Shown: positions 8,011-16,502, numbered from the stretch's first letter. The stretch is DNA of 64,000 nucleotides from Gilvimarinus gilvus (GCF_030518155.1 NZ_JAULRU010000617.1:1-64000), one strand, 5' to 3'. Program-made: numbers and translations. Notes: generated by a model not told the origin, from the sequence alone.

Positions 8011-8613
8011 TCATTCTGTGCCCGGCTGAAGCTTATACATAATTAGATCTTCCCATTTCGATATCGCCGCCGAAATCGTCCGAATGCGATCCTCTAGCAA
8101 CTTCTGCTTTTGCAGAGCACTATTCTTTATATCACCACGGGTGCTTTCAATATCCCTCTCAAGACTATCAACCTCTCTATAGAGTTGACCACATAATGCA
8201 ATTGCCATCTCAAAAGAATTTTTCATTTCAGCCTGCTTTATTTGCTCATTTAGAGCTCGCTCTGTGGCCTGCTGTATTTCCAAGCCTCGCTTCATTTCTT
8301 CCCTTGTTAGCTTCAATTCTTCGCGAGATTGCCTTAGTGCATCGTCAGCCTGAGCAAGCGCCTTGTCAGTTTGCCGAATCGTAGTGGTCAATAACAGGAT
8401 AGTAATCAACCCTAATACCGGATTGACTACACCCCCAACGAAATCACCAAACGTGCCCCAAACATTGGGGTCATCGCTCACACCATAACGCTCCCACCCC
8501 CAGAAATAACCAGCATAAATCACAATGATTGCCAGGTAAGCACTCAATGCCCATTTAAAATAGTTTGGCTTTTTGGCCAGCTCCTCAGATTCACTTTTCC
8601 CTTCTTCAGACAA
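8011..8613 (-). CDS. Two-TM coiled-coil protein, resembles phage abortive-infection proteins
   Basis: 200 aa. Two membrane segments lie at about 20-42 and 58-80. The second is introduced by VWGTFGDFVGGVVNPVLGL, which strongly recalls the N terminus of proteins annotated as putative phage abortive infection protein (putAbiC, PF16872). From about 80 to 185 it is a long charged coiled coil (LAQADDALRQSREELKLTRE and onward). The C terminus is short, with no enzymatic motif, so any effector activity would be membrane-based or need a partner. A cargo gene between iteron cluster A and the repressor is a typical place for defence genes in P4-like elements. An anti-phage role is inference. Confidence 0.6.
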   Translation of the reverse strand: MSEEGKSESEELAKKPNYFKWALSAYLAIIVIYAGYFWGWERYGVSDDPNVWGTFGDFVGGVVNPVLGLITILLLTTTIRQTDKALAQADDALRQSREELKLTREEMKRGLEIQQATERALNEQIKQAEMKNSFEMAIALCGQLYREVDSLERDIESTRGDIKNSALQKQKLLEDRIRTISAAISKWEDLIMYKLQPGTE

Positions 8614-8632
8614 AATAAAACCTCCTTCTTAA

Positions 8633-8860
8633 TTATTCAGGCTTAACCGTTACCCCGTGCTCACCTTCAAAAGTTACACGCCCGGTATTTAACAAGGCGT
8701 CTCTCACCGCCTGCAAATTCTCGATACGCACGGAGGGCAGACCATCCGCCCGGTCTATTTTATTAACCGTGGACAACCCCACGCCGCTCTTATCTGACAA
8801 GTCTTTAGCGTTCCAGCGCAACCCGGCGCGGGCCATTCTTACTTGTATTCCGGTAACCAT
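8633..8860 (-). CDS. Xre-type HTH repressor of the element
   Basis: 75 aa from the ATG at 8860, preceded by GGGGGTGG. The frame continues upstream to 8935 but runs through the operator and has no ribosome site. The core is a Cro/C1-like HTH: VRMARAGLRWNAKDLSDKSG, then VGLSTVNKIDRADGLPSVRI. It is divergent from the three plus-strand genes, and four AACAAAT repeats lie between them. It is therefore the likely repressor of that operon and probably of itself. Confidence 0.82.
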   Translation of the reverse strand: MVTGIQVRMARAGLRWNAKDLSDKSGVGLSTVNKIDRADGLPSVRIENLQAVRDALLNTGRVTFEGEHGVTVKPE

Positions 8861-8872
8861 GCCACCCCCAAC

Positions 8873-8945
8873 AACAAATAGATTTATTAAAAAGGTAACA
8901 AATAACCGATCAAAAGCAACAAATATTATTGACAATCCAACAAAT
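8873..8945. promoter_or_regulatory. Operator with four phased AACAAAT repeats
   Basis: AACAAAT occurs at 8873-8879, 8897-8903, 8918-8924 and 8939-8945, all in the same orientation, with steps of 24, 21 and 21 bp. This is close to two helical turns, so the repeats face one side of the DNA. They span the region before the repressor start and flank the plus-strand -35 box. Binding by the adjacent HTH protein is inferred. Confidence 0.6.
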
Positions 8946-8956
8946 TAAACTATTAT
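8929..8956 (+). promoter_or_regulatory. Sigma-70 promoter of the plus-strand operon
   Basis: TTGACA at 8929-8934 and TATTAT at 8951-8956 are separated by 16 bp. It lies 43 bp before the 9000 gene, and the fourth AACAAAT repeat sits in its spacer. Confidence 0.7.
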
Positions 8957-8999
8957 TAGTAATAAGTTAACAATATTTATTACCTTTGGAGCGGCAACA

Positions 9000-9554
9000 A
9001 TGACTAAGAGCGAATACTTAAACGAGCTGAAAGCCCACGATTGGACATACGAATACGCCAGCGGCCAAAGCTATTACAAAGGCCGTGACAATGCCCAGCG
9101 CCTAAAAGCCATTGCAGATACTGCCCCCGAGCTGGCCGCACTCTATAGCGCCTATAGTGCTTTTGTGTGGTCAGGCAGCGATGAGCCCACCGTTACCGAG
9201 TCAACCCGCACCAACGCCACCGCCCGCGCCGTTATGGTTGACGCATGGGACACAGCCCGCCGCGCCGCCAAGCGCTACGGACACCCCGCTAAAGACTTTA
9301 TTGCTCAAGCTTTGCGCCAAGCATGGGCCAAAGTGAAGGCAGCCAGGTTAACCAGCTACTCGAGCAACCGCCGCGCCAGTGTGGTGTACACGGTGTGCAT
9401 AGATGAACGCCTAAACCGCAACACCAAGTTACGTGACCAATTAGCCGTGGAGGCTTACTTTAGCGACTACAGCGCCGCACAAGCCGCCCGCGCATTACTT
9501 GCACAGGCGTTTACAAAACCCTTTATTAAAACTGAAAGCACCTGCTTCGCTTAA
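9000..9554 (+). CDS. Unknown element protein, first gene of the plus-strand operon
   Basis: 184 aa, with GGAG 9 bases before the ATG. No family is recognised. The protein is alanine-rich, soluble and probably helical, with basic patches (TARRAAKRYGHPAKDF near 80-95; AKVKAARLTSYSSNRRAS near 113-130) that could contact nucleic acid. Single-domain proteins starting in this way are common early genes of integrative elements, but I cannot name a function. It stands behind a strong promoter with repressor sites, so it is likely made when the element is induced. Confidence 0.6.
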   Translation: MTKSEYLNELKAHDWTYEYASGQSYYKGRDNAQRLKAIADTAPELAALYSAYSAFVWSGSDEPTVTESTRTNATARAVMVDAWDTARRAAKRYGHPAKDFIAQALRQAWAKVKAARLTSYSSNRRASVVYTVCIDERLNRNTKLRDQLAVEAYFSDYSAAQAARALLAQAFTKPFIKTESTCFA

Positions 9555-9583
9555 GCCGAGCACCACCAAAAGGAACCACCCCT

Positions 9584-9898
9584 ATGAAACAACAAACACA
9601 AACACCCGAGGAATTATTATCACCACCACAAGAAATCGCGCAGCACTTCACACCCGATAGCGTAGCCAGTGCCCGAGGCTTTGTTATCGAGCGATTAACC
9701 GCCGTGACTGCACTACTGGAAGACGCTTTAATACTTGAGGCAGATGCACAAACAGAGCAAGGAGAAAGGCCCGTTTACCTCAATTTATCCACCCGTACCT
9801 ATATCGGTATGGCCTCAGTCTTACGCGGACTTACCGATCAGCTGAACCACTTGGAACGCGCAACAATCAACCATCACTCGCAGGAGCCAAGCCAATGA
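9584..9898 (+). CDS. Unknown small element protein, related to the next gene
   Basis: 104 aa, with AAGGAA before the ATG. Mostly helical and acidic. The C-terminal helix MASVLRGLTDQLNHLE resembles MACLQNLKGQLHQLE in the next gene at the same relative place, and both proteins have an earlier helix of the type RLTAVTALLEDAL / RAQGLIELLELAY. The two may be diverged duplicates that form a heterodimer. No known domain is recognised. Confidence 0.55.
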   Translation: MKQQTQTPEELLSPPQEIAQHFTPDSVASARGFVIERLTAVTALLEDALILEADAQTEQGERPVYLNLSTRTYIGMASVLRGLTDQLNHLERATINHHSQEPSQ

Positions 9899-10197
9899 AG
9901 AGCAGCACAGAATACCGAGCCGATACACACGATAAATACACGCCTTACCCTGAAGGCTATATGACAATAAGAGCCAGCGATTGCGAACTAAACAAAAGTG
10001 ACGCTATCAATTACACGCTACTAAGGGCCCAGGGCCTTATTGAATTATTAGAACTGGCCTATGTGAATTGGGATTCAAACAAGGAAATAGAAAACGCTGT
10101 ACATACGCCATCACCTGAAGTGTTAATGGCGTGTCTTCAAAATCTAAAGGGTCAGCTTCACCAGCTGGAAATACTCACCAATAGCAGCGGCATTTAA
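9895..10197 (+). CDS. Unknown small element protein, related to the previous gene
   Basis: 100 aa. The ATG overlaps the TGA of the previous gene by four bases, so translation is likely coupled. Helical, with LLRAQGLIELLELAYVNW in the middle and LMACLQNLKGQLHQLE at the end. The shared pattern suggests a duplicate of the previous gene. It converges on the primase gene, with a 46-bp gap. Confidence 0.55.
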   Translation: MKSSTEYRADTHDKYTPYPEGYMTIRASDCELNKSDAINYTLLRAQGLIELLELAYVNWDSNKEIENAVHTPSPEVLMACLQNLKGQLHQLEILTNSSGI

Positions 10198-10243
10198 GCC
10201 AGGTAAGTGACCACAAAAAGGCGGGTTCATAACCCGCTAATTT

Positions 10244-13165
10244 CTAGAAGCTGGAATCTACCCCAGCCGCTTTATTTTCCACCTCTGGCGCTTCGCTTTC
10301 ATCGTCACACATCAACATCGAGTTGCGCACCTTATACACCCGTACACGCTTTTTACCGTGGTTTGGCAACGGTGAAGGAACGGTAAACTCGCCTTTTCTT
10401 AGCGCAGTGTCCGACAGGATAAGCGCCCCACGATCACGTAACAGGCGAGCGATACGCTTATAATCCCAACCTTTGCACACACTCCGACGGAAGTGCTCAG
10501 GATAGATATAAAAAACCACATCGGAGGTGTCACCCTCTAGCGGGTCGCTGTCTACCTCTTCGCGCCGATAACCCCACGCTTCAGCAGTAGTAGGCACATG
10601 GCTATCAATAACCAGCTTGCCTTCATCGTCTGGCGAATCCCAGCGCTTAAAGCGGCTTTCACTGTATTTGCTCAAGTTTTCGCGCACATGCTCCAGCATT
10701 TGCTTATCTTCTAGGTTACCTTCACCGCCCCGCGCCTCAATCCACGATTGAAAACACGCATCAGCGGCCCGCATAGCTTCGCCCTTTTGCCAGCCGGTTA
10801 ACCCTTTAGACGTGGCCAGCTCACCAGCCACCCCCACCAATGCAAACTTACTTGCAGCCCGTGTTACCTGCCCGCCTGCATTCGCGGTAAGGTGAATCTT
10901 TTTAAAGTTCGCCACCTTTTCAATTAAACGCTCACAAAACACCGCCCGCTTATCACCTGACACCGCGCTTAATAACGCCTCCAGGAATTCCGGGAAGGCC
11001 GTGCCGTGGTATTTGTTCATTGCTTCGCGTAAGTGCTCAGACAAAGCCGCACCGCCTTCAAATTCGTGTGCTGTATTAAAAACACCGTATTTTTTGCGGT
11101 CTGTTTCGGATTCCTGAAAGGTAGAGCGCAAGCCAATAAAGCGCATTTCCATGCCGCCGGTTTGCGCCTTGCCGCTTTCCATTAAGTATTGTTCTAGGGT
11201 CTTTTCGCCGTTACTTAAAAACGTAAGCCGCCAACGGTGCTGATTATTGCCAGCCTGCCCGCGATCATTCGCCCGGTGTTTGCCTTGCCCATTCCCCAGC
11301 ATATACACCACATCACCAATTATGCGCGGGTCAACTTGGTTAATTTCATCTAGTGCCAGCAACAAATCAGAGTGCGCCGCCGCTTGCGCCTCAAGGGCAT
11401 TGTCTGTGCTACGCCAGGTGCACTTATAATCGTCGGGTTTACCGTAGACAGAACAAGCCACATTTAACAGTGTGGACTTACCCCAGGACGAATCACCATA
11501 AAAGTGAAAGCCCATAGTCTCATAACCCAACAGCTCCACCAGTGGCGAAGAAAACGCCGCCGATACGGCAAACACTGCAAGCGGGTTACCCGCGCAATAC
11601 TTCGCCACGTTATCGCGCCATTGCTCCAATGTGCCAGCCGGCGATAGCTTGCAAAGTGGCTCACCTTCCGAGTAATACATAACCGGGTCTTTGCTCTCAC
11701 CTATGGTGCGCTCAGGCAATACAAAAACGCCTTTATGCCAACCCATTTTGTAAGCCAAGGCCACCCGGTTTTTAATATCACCGCCCTGTAAATACTCCAA
11801 TAGTTTTCGCTTGGCTTCACGGTGGCTATCAATATCAAGGCCGCGATCAAACAAGCCGCGCACCACTTCCGCTCCGCCCTCTGTGGCGAATAAGCGCATG
11901 GGAATGTTCCAGTGCTTTTCTACCCCGTCATAGTCGCAAAACCGCACCAGCTTACCCCAGTTGCGCCCGGTTCCGTGACCATCACGCGACAACGCCAACA
12001 CATCAAGCCGGGCACAAATACGCCGCTTTTTTTCGGCTTTGGCATCGAAAAAGTACACGCCGCCATCGTCTACCGTATAGCCAAAAGGCGCGGCATTATC
12101 TGAAAGCTCAGGAGCGGCCCCAGTTTGCAGCTCTGGCGTGTTTGGGGCACTGGGGGTGCTGTCACCCCCACCCGCAACCAACAAACGATTATCAGCAATC
12201 AGGGCGCTCAGTTGCTCAGCGGTATAGCCCAGCTCTAGCGCGTCCGCCGCGTCTGCCTTCTCTGGCCATTCCGGGCCAAAGTTCGCCAGGTCAACCACGG
12301 CAAAGCCAACCACGCCCGCCGCCGTTAATGTTGCCTGTAATGTGCCAACACTCGCGGCCCCTGCTTCATCGTTATCAGGCCAGAACCACACCACACGCCC
12401 TGCAAGCGGCTTAAAATCCGTTTTCCTTATGGCTTTACTGCCACCGCTCCACGTCATACAAAGCCGATCAGGGAACAACAGGCGGGCGGCATCGGCGGCC
12501 TTTTCACCTTCCACCAGCACTACAGGGGCGGACGCATCAAACCGGCCCAATAATTCCAGCCCATAAAGCGGGCGATTGTCTGGCAGCTGGAGCCAATGCC
12601 ACTTGGTATAGCCGTTTTTCTTGCCATAGTTTGCGGGCCTGTATTCCTTTTTTCGCTCACCATCGGTGCCGGTACGATCAAACCGCGCCACACGCATCAA
12701 CAAGCCCCCGGACTCGCTGAAATAATCCCAGTAGCGTGAAGCCGTCCCCAGCTGGTAATGCTTTACCGGGCAACTTTTAGCAGCTTTTGCCGGTGGCGGA
12801 TACACGGGCTCAAAAGCCGGTTTTTTCGGTTTTCGCTTCGCTGGTGGGGGTGCGGTGGTGTCGCTGGCATCCATACCAAGGAACGCGGCCAAACGCTTGC
12901 ACGCTTCGCCCTGCTCTATTCGCTCCAGGTACGCCACCAAGGCGATTAAATCGCCGCCGCTATCGTCGGTGGCAAAGTCAGACCATACCCCCGTATTCAG
13001 GTTAATGCTGAAGCTCCCAGCACTACCATCGGCGCGGGTCGGGTTAATCGCTACCCATTCATGCCCCTGCCTTTTACCGTCCTGTGCCCAGTGACTACAC
13101 ACTGATTCCGCACTATTCAGGGCAGCATCAGCCACCACTTTAAAATTAAGCTTATTACTCACCAT
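10244..13165 (-). CDS. P4-alpha-like primase/helicase with TOPRIM and DUF927 domains
   Basis: 973 aa, the replication protein of the element. Residues 1-97 resemble the P4/DnaG-like N-terminal primase module without a clear zinc ribbon. A TOPRIM domain lies at about 214-268, with the VEGEKAAD Glu (220) and an Asp pair in PDNDEAG (264, 266). Residues about 360-620 form the DUF927 region of superfamily-3-like helicases, with Walker A GDSSWGKST (557-565) and Walker B LLLALDEI (601-608). The remaining 350 residues probably bind DNA. In P4 the alpha protein combines primase, helicase and origin recognition; the two GTAACGGGT clusters are the obvious binding sites. It is the only replication gene in the element. 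Confidence 0.88.
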   Translation of the reverse strand: MVSNKLNFKVVADAALNSAESVCSHWAQDGKRQGHEWVAINPTRADGSAGSFSINLNTGVWSDFATDDSGGDLIALVAYLERIEQGEACKRLAAFLGMDASDTTAPPPAKRKPKKPAFEPVYPPPAKAAKSCPVKHYQLGTASRYWDYFSESGGLLMRVARFDRTGTDGERKKEYRPANYGKKNGYTKWHWLQLPDNRPLYGLELLGRFDASAPVVLVEGEKAADAARLLFPDRLCMTWSGGSKAIRKTDFKPLAGRVVWFWPDNDEAGAASVGTLQATLTAAGVVGFAVVDLANFGPEWPEKADAADALELGYTAEQLSALIADNRLLVAGGGDSTPSAPNTPELQTGAAPELSDNAAPFGYTVDDGGVYFFDAKAEKKRRICARLDVLALSRDGHGTGRNWGKLVRFCDYDGVEKHWNIPMRLFATEGGAEVVRGLFDRGLDIDSHREAKRKLLEYLQGGDIKNRVALAYKMGWHKGVFVLPERTIGESKDPVMYYSEGEPLCKLSPAGTLEQWRDNVAKYCAGNPLAVFAVSAAFSSPLVELLGYETMGFHFYGDSSWGKSTLLNVACSVYGKPDDYKCTWRSTDNALEAQAAAHSDLLLALDEINQVDPRIIGDVVYMLGNGQGKHRANDRGQAGNNQHRWRLTFLSNGEKTLEQYLMESGKAQTGGMEMRFIGLRSTFQESETDRKKYGVFNTAHEFEGGAALSEHLREAMNKYHGTAFPEFLEALLSAVSGDKRAVFCERLIEKVANFKKIHLTANAGGQVTRAASKFALVGVAGELATSKGLTGWQKGEAMRAADACFQSWIEARGGEGNLEDKQMLEHVRENLSKYSESRFKRWDSPDDEGKLVIDSHVPTTAEAWGYRREEVDSDPLEGDTSDVVFYIYPEHFRRSVCKGWDYKRIARLLRDRGALILSDTALRKGEFTVPSPLPNHGKKRVRVYKVRNSMLMCDDESEAPEVENKAAGVDSSF

Positions 13166-13231
13166 AAAACCCTTTTATCTCGATCACCCCGGCCCCGGTG
13201 AATACTCACAGGGCGCGAAATACACGCCTAA

Positions 13232-13618
13232 TCACTTAACCGGCTGAATTAGGTTTAATCGCCGGACATTACGCCCGTCCATATTGTGTTCGCGTTGCTC
13301 AGGCCCGCTAACATTTAAACCAATAAGCTTATTCAGGCGGGCGCAATAACTGGCCCAAGCTTTGGCGCTTGCCGTAGGTAGACAACCATCGTCGTATAGG
13401 TAAATTTTGGAAGTGTCAGCACTGGCCTTGTGCGAAATAGTGCGAGCCAAACGCGGTGTAATTCGCACGGTTAAAAGCACGGGGTATTGCTGGTAATTCA
13501 CAAAGTCATCAACGATAAAGCCCAGCGGCTTATAGTTGCGATTCAGCACGGCATAACGCCCACACTCTTGCAACTCAAGGCAGTAAGGCAGCACAACACA
13601 GCGGATATCAAAGGGCAT
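13232..13618 (-). CDS. Unknown element protein coupled to the AlpA-type gene
   Basis: 128 aa from the ATG at 13618, which lies inside the end of the AlpA-type gene (11-bp overlap), so translational coupling is likely. The frame is open to 13660, but a start there would overlap the regulator further. Mixed alpha/beta composition and a basic C terminus (NMDGRNVRRLNLIQPVK). No motif is recognised. It lies between the regulator and the primase, so it may act in replication or its control. Confidence 0.55.
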   Translation of the reverse strand: MPFDIRCVVLPYCLELQECGRYAVLNRNYKPLGFIVDDFVNYQQYPVLLTVRITPRLARTISHKASADTSKIYLYDDGCLPTASAKAWASYCARLNKLIGLNVSGPEQREHNMDGRNVRRLNLIQPVK

Positions 13619-13865
13619 TGTTAGACACCCCCCGCCCACCATTGGCCAGGCTTTTATCAATTAAGGTTTGAGCGAAGGCGTCAAGATCAGAGGAGCGCCA
13701 AAGAGTAACGCCGGGGGTCGGACGAATAGGGGCGGGCGCAAAGCCATCTTGTACCCATTTCCACCAGGTCGAGCGGGACACGCCAAAACGAGCACGGGCA
13801 CTTTCGACACGGTGGAAGGTTTCGCCGCTGGGGGTGGTTGTTGCGGTATGGTCTGTATCGGTCAT
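13608..13865 (-). CDS. AlpA-family regulator/excision factor
   Basis: 85 aa. A MerR/AlpA-like winged helix: FHRVESARARFGVSRSTWWK (helix-turn-helix), then VQDGFAPAPIRPTPGVTLWR (wing), then SSDLDAFAQTLID. AlpA and P4 Vis proteins of this size activate integrase expression or act as excisionases. It heads the minus-strand replication operon with the 128-aa unknown and the primase. Confidence 0.85.
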   Translation of the reverse strand: MTDTDHTATTTPSGETFHRVESARARFGVSRSTWWKWVQDGFAPAPIRPTPGVTLWRSSDLDAFAQTLIDKSLANGGRGVSNNAL

Positions 13866-13976
13866 GGTTGAACCTCTTAGGAGCGTTGTTAACAGAACGT
13901 CACCAAAGGCTACCGATCACACCGTAGTAAATCGTTACAAAAAAAAGGCAGAAATAATTGCCGGCAAAAAATACGG

Positions 13977-14861
13977 TTATTTTTTTGACTTTCTGGCTTT
14001 CTTGAAATCGTGCTTAGCCCACGAGATTAGATTCTCAATAAATACCGGGTTATCAAACTTACTGATAAAATCTCTCTTAACCGTTCTCCGAAAACGGTCA
14101 GCGGGGGTTGTGTCAACGGGAGCGTCCCCGAGCAAATAATTGCCAAATGTGGTGTCCCTAACCATTACACCTTGAACGCCCGCCCAAGCCTTTATATGAA
14201 AGTACTCGATTACTCGGTAGTCTATAATTTTTGAGTAATCAATCTCTTTAAATTCTCTAAACCCAAATTTAACCCCCCTGTCTCTAAGCGCATCACGATA
14301 TAACGGTAAAATTTTTTCCAACGCCTGAAGTATTTCTGCGTTGGTGGCCTCAAGATCAACAGAGAAGTGCGCTTCACTAGCCGAAAAAACCTGATTCGCA
14401 AGTAGCGCAAAATCAGCAGGGTAAAAGGAGTAGTCAGGCAGTTCCGGCACCTCTGCGCCTTCAACCCCATCATAGACAGCCGTCGCATCGATTAAAGACA
14501 AAGGCGCAACGGCAGTAGAAATACGCCGATCGCTCCAAGAAGGGGTAAACTCGTAATCGTAAGTCCCGGCAACATCAACACCAAGGCCAGCCCCCATTAG
14601 GCGCTTATAGAAATTTGGTCCAATAGCCTTTAAATCCTCTATCTCTTCGCGACCAATAGAGTCATATACTATTAGCTCACGTTCCCTATCACTCATCTGC
14701 TCAGGACAATTGACCAGCCGTGATAAAGCAAACGAAACAGCCAGGCACAGCAATGTTTCACTCTTTGAAAAGCTGGCCAGTTGTCGCCGATATTTGCTTA
14801 GGTCGCACCACTCCAAATCCTTAATATCTGCATAGGGCAACTGCCCCTTTTTATCTGCCAT
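13977..14861 (-). CDS. Unknown cargo protein, possibly DUF6387-like
   Basis: 294 aa, soluble. The opening LPYADIKDLEWCDLSKY recalls proteins of the DUF6387 type that sit beside integrases, but I give that name from memory with low confidence. The rest has no catalytic motif I can name. The last 15 residues are very basic (AKHDFKKARKSKK). Its codon use appears more AT-rich than the primase gene, which fits separate acquisition. It lies between the regulator and iteron cluster B, a typical cargo site in such elements, and could be a defence or fitness gene. Confidence 0.5.
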   Translation of the reverse strand: MADKKGQLPYADIKDLEWCDLSKYRRQLASFSKSETLLCLAVSFALSRLVNCPEQMSDRERELIVYDSIGREEIEDLKAIGPNFYKRLMGAGLGVDVAGTYDYEFTPSWSDRRISTAVAPLSLIDATAVYDGVEGAEVPELPDYSFYPADFALLANQVFSASEAHFSVDLEATNAEILQALEKILPLYRDALRDRGVKFGFREFKEIDYSKIIDYRVIEYFHIKAWAGVQGVMVRDTTFGNYLLGDAPVDTTPADRFRRTVKRDFISKFDNPVFIENLISWAKHDFKKARKSKK

Positions 14862-15152
14862 ACCGTACCCCTACGGCACCCGGTAAAAGGTTACCAAGGC
14901 AGTGCGCCGGGTGTGCGCATTTTCAGGAGCTACCCTAGCCTTGGCAAATCGTAAATGGGCATTTTTATTGCAAATACGTCTCATTGCACCGAAAAAGCCC
15001 GCTTTTGTAACGGGTGGTAACGGGTAATTGAGGGCACCCCGTTACCTGAAAGTAACAATTTAACCCGTTGTATTTAAAACACTTTTTATTTCTTGTAACG
15101 GGTGTAACGGGTGTAACGTGGAAAAACACCTAGCCCGGTACTTTAGCCCCTA
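14862..15152. other. Non-coding region before the integrase 3' end
   Basis: About 290 bp. The second half is iteron cluster B. The first half (14862-15000) has a C-rich start and an AT-rich centre and may hold the promoter of the 294-aa gene. I see no gene. Confidence 0.5.
15007..15120. repeat. Iteron cluster B (putative cis replication region)
   Basis: Exact GTAACGGGT at 15007-15015, 15017-15025, 15095-15103 and 15104-15112. An inverted CCCGTTAC lies at 15038-15045, with degenerate copies at about 15062-15069 and 15113-15120. An AT-rich stretch (15069-15093) lies between the two groups. It is 7 kb from cluster A, on the other side of the primase gene, as ori and crr are separated in P4. Confidence 0.62.
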
Positions 15153-16400
15153 TTAATTAGCCTTGCGAAAGTCAGCCGTAACCACTGAAGGGGTCAATAT
15201 TTCCGCCTTCAGGGTATCCAGGTAATCAGCCCAGCTTTGCATCATGGCTTTACGCTCGGGCAAGTATTTGGTGCGGTTGTATGCCCTGCCGTTGGCATCC
15301 TTTACCGCGTGGGCTAATTGTTGCTCGATGTAATCAACACGAAAGCCCAGCACCTCATCAAGTAAGGTGCGAGCGGTAGCCCTGAAGCCGTGCGGCGTTA
15401 CCTTGTCTTTGTCATAACCAAGGGTGCGCAAAGCTATCAAAACGCCAGCCTCTGACAACGGACGCCCACCACGGCGAGCACTGGGGAATACATAGCGGCC
15501 TGAGCCAGTAAGTGGCTGTATTGCCTTCAGGAGCTCCAGTGCTTGAGAAGGTAACGGGACAATGTGCGGCTGGCGCATCTTCATTTTATCGGCAGGAATT
15601 TCCCAGCGCTCTTGCTCCCAATCTATCTCTGACCATTCCATATGGCGAAGTTCGCCAGGTCTTTGAAACAGCATAGGGGTAAGCTTTAGGGCGGTAGCAA
15701 CCTCCATTGTGCCGGGGTAAGCGTCAATGGCGACAAGCAAGGGGGCAAGCTCTTTAGGGTCAGTGATTGCCGCCCGGTGTGTCGCTTTCATTGCCACCAA
15801 AGCACCCTTTAAATCTTGCGACACATCACGATCAGCCCGACCAGTAGCAACGGCATAGCGCAACACCTGCCCAGCTACTCGCTTAGCTCTGTGGGCGGTT
15901 TCGTGTAGCCCGTCCGACTCAATACGGCGCAAGGCAGACAGTAAGGAGGCGGGTTTTAACTCAAGTACAGGAGTGCCCCCAATGTGGGGGCATAATTTCT
16001 TATCGAGTATCCATTGCAGTTTTTCCACCGTGACCGGCGCGGCCCCTTCCGCTTTGCGCTTGTCGATATATTCGGCACCAATGGCGGCAAAGGTATTTGC
16101 AACGGCGGCTTGTCGCTGGAGCTTGGCTTGCTTTTTAGCTTCTCCGGGGTCTTTGCCTTCCTCTAACATCTCTTTGGCTTCGCGGGTTTTCTCGCGGGCT
16201 TTGGCTAAAGTGACTTTAGGGTAAACACCAAGGGCTAAGGACTTCTCTTTTCCACCATAGCGGTACTTAAGCCGCCAATACCTTGAACCTTTGGGGGTGA
16301 CCTCCAGGTACATACCGGCACCATCGAACAACTTATAGGCTTTGTCTTTTGCTTTTGCCTGCCTTACCGCCGCTTCACTGAGCTTATTGATACTGGCCAT
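15153..16400 (-). CDS. P4-type tyrosine integrase
   Basis: 415 aa from the ATG at 16400. The longer frame up to 16571 would run into the tRNA and is rejected. The N terminus (about 1-95) is the DUF4102 arm-binding domain, with LKYRYGGKEKSLALGVYP. A core-binding domain follows, then the catalytic domain with Arg247 (QRPGELR), the HGFR box (His337, Arg340), His364 (QLAH) and Tyr374 (AYNR). The end MMQSWADYLD is typical of P4 integrases. All catalytic residues are present, so it should be active. It catalyses recombination at the tRNA-Leu 3' end. Its start lies 162 bp from the tRNA. Confidence 0.95.
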   Translation of the reverse strand: MASINKLSEAAVRQAKAKDKAYKLFDGAGMYLEVTPKGSRYWRLKYRYGGKEKSLALGVYPKVTLAKAREKTREAKEMLEEGKDPGEAKKQAKLQRQAAVANTFAAIGAEYIDKRKAEGAAPVTVEKLQWILDKKLCPHIGGTPVLELKPASLLSALRRIESDGLHETAHRAKRVAGQVLRYAVATGRADRDVSQDLKGALVAMKATHRAAITDPKELAPLLVAIDAYPGTMEVATALKLTPMLFQRPGELRHMEWSEIDWEQERWEIPADKMKMRQPHIVPLPSQALELLKAIQPLTGSGRYVFPSARRGGRPLSEAGVLIALRTLGYDKDKVTPHGFRATARTLLDEVLGFRVDYIEQQLAHAVKDANGRAYNRTKYLPERKAMMQSWADYLDTLKAEILTPSVVTADFRKAN

Positions 16401-16431
16401 TTTGAGAAATGCCCCCACCGCTGAGAATATA

Positions 16432-16447
16432 CCCCCAATTATGCCCC
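16432..16447. repeat. Right copy of the shared end repeat
   Basis: CCCCCAATTATGCCCC, identical to 7408-7423. It lies between the integrase start and the tRNA, within a G/C-run-rich stretch that also holds an imperfect inverted repeat (GCCCCGC / GCGGGA). Likely an integrase arm or excisionase site. Confidence 0.5.
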
Positions 16448-16502
16448 GCTTAATGCGGGATACAATGGGGGCACATAGGACGGTTATGGATAGGCCAGAC
16501 AC

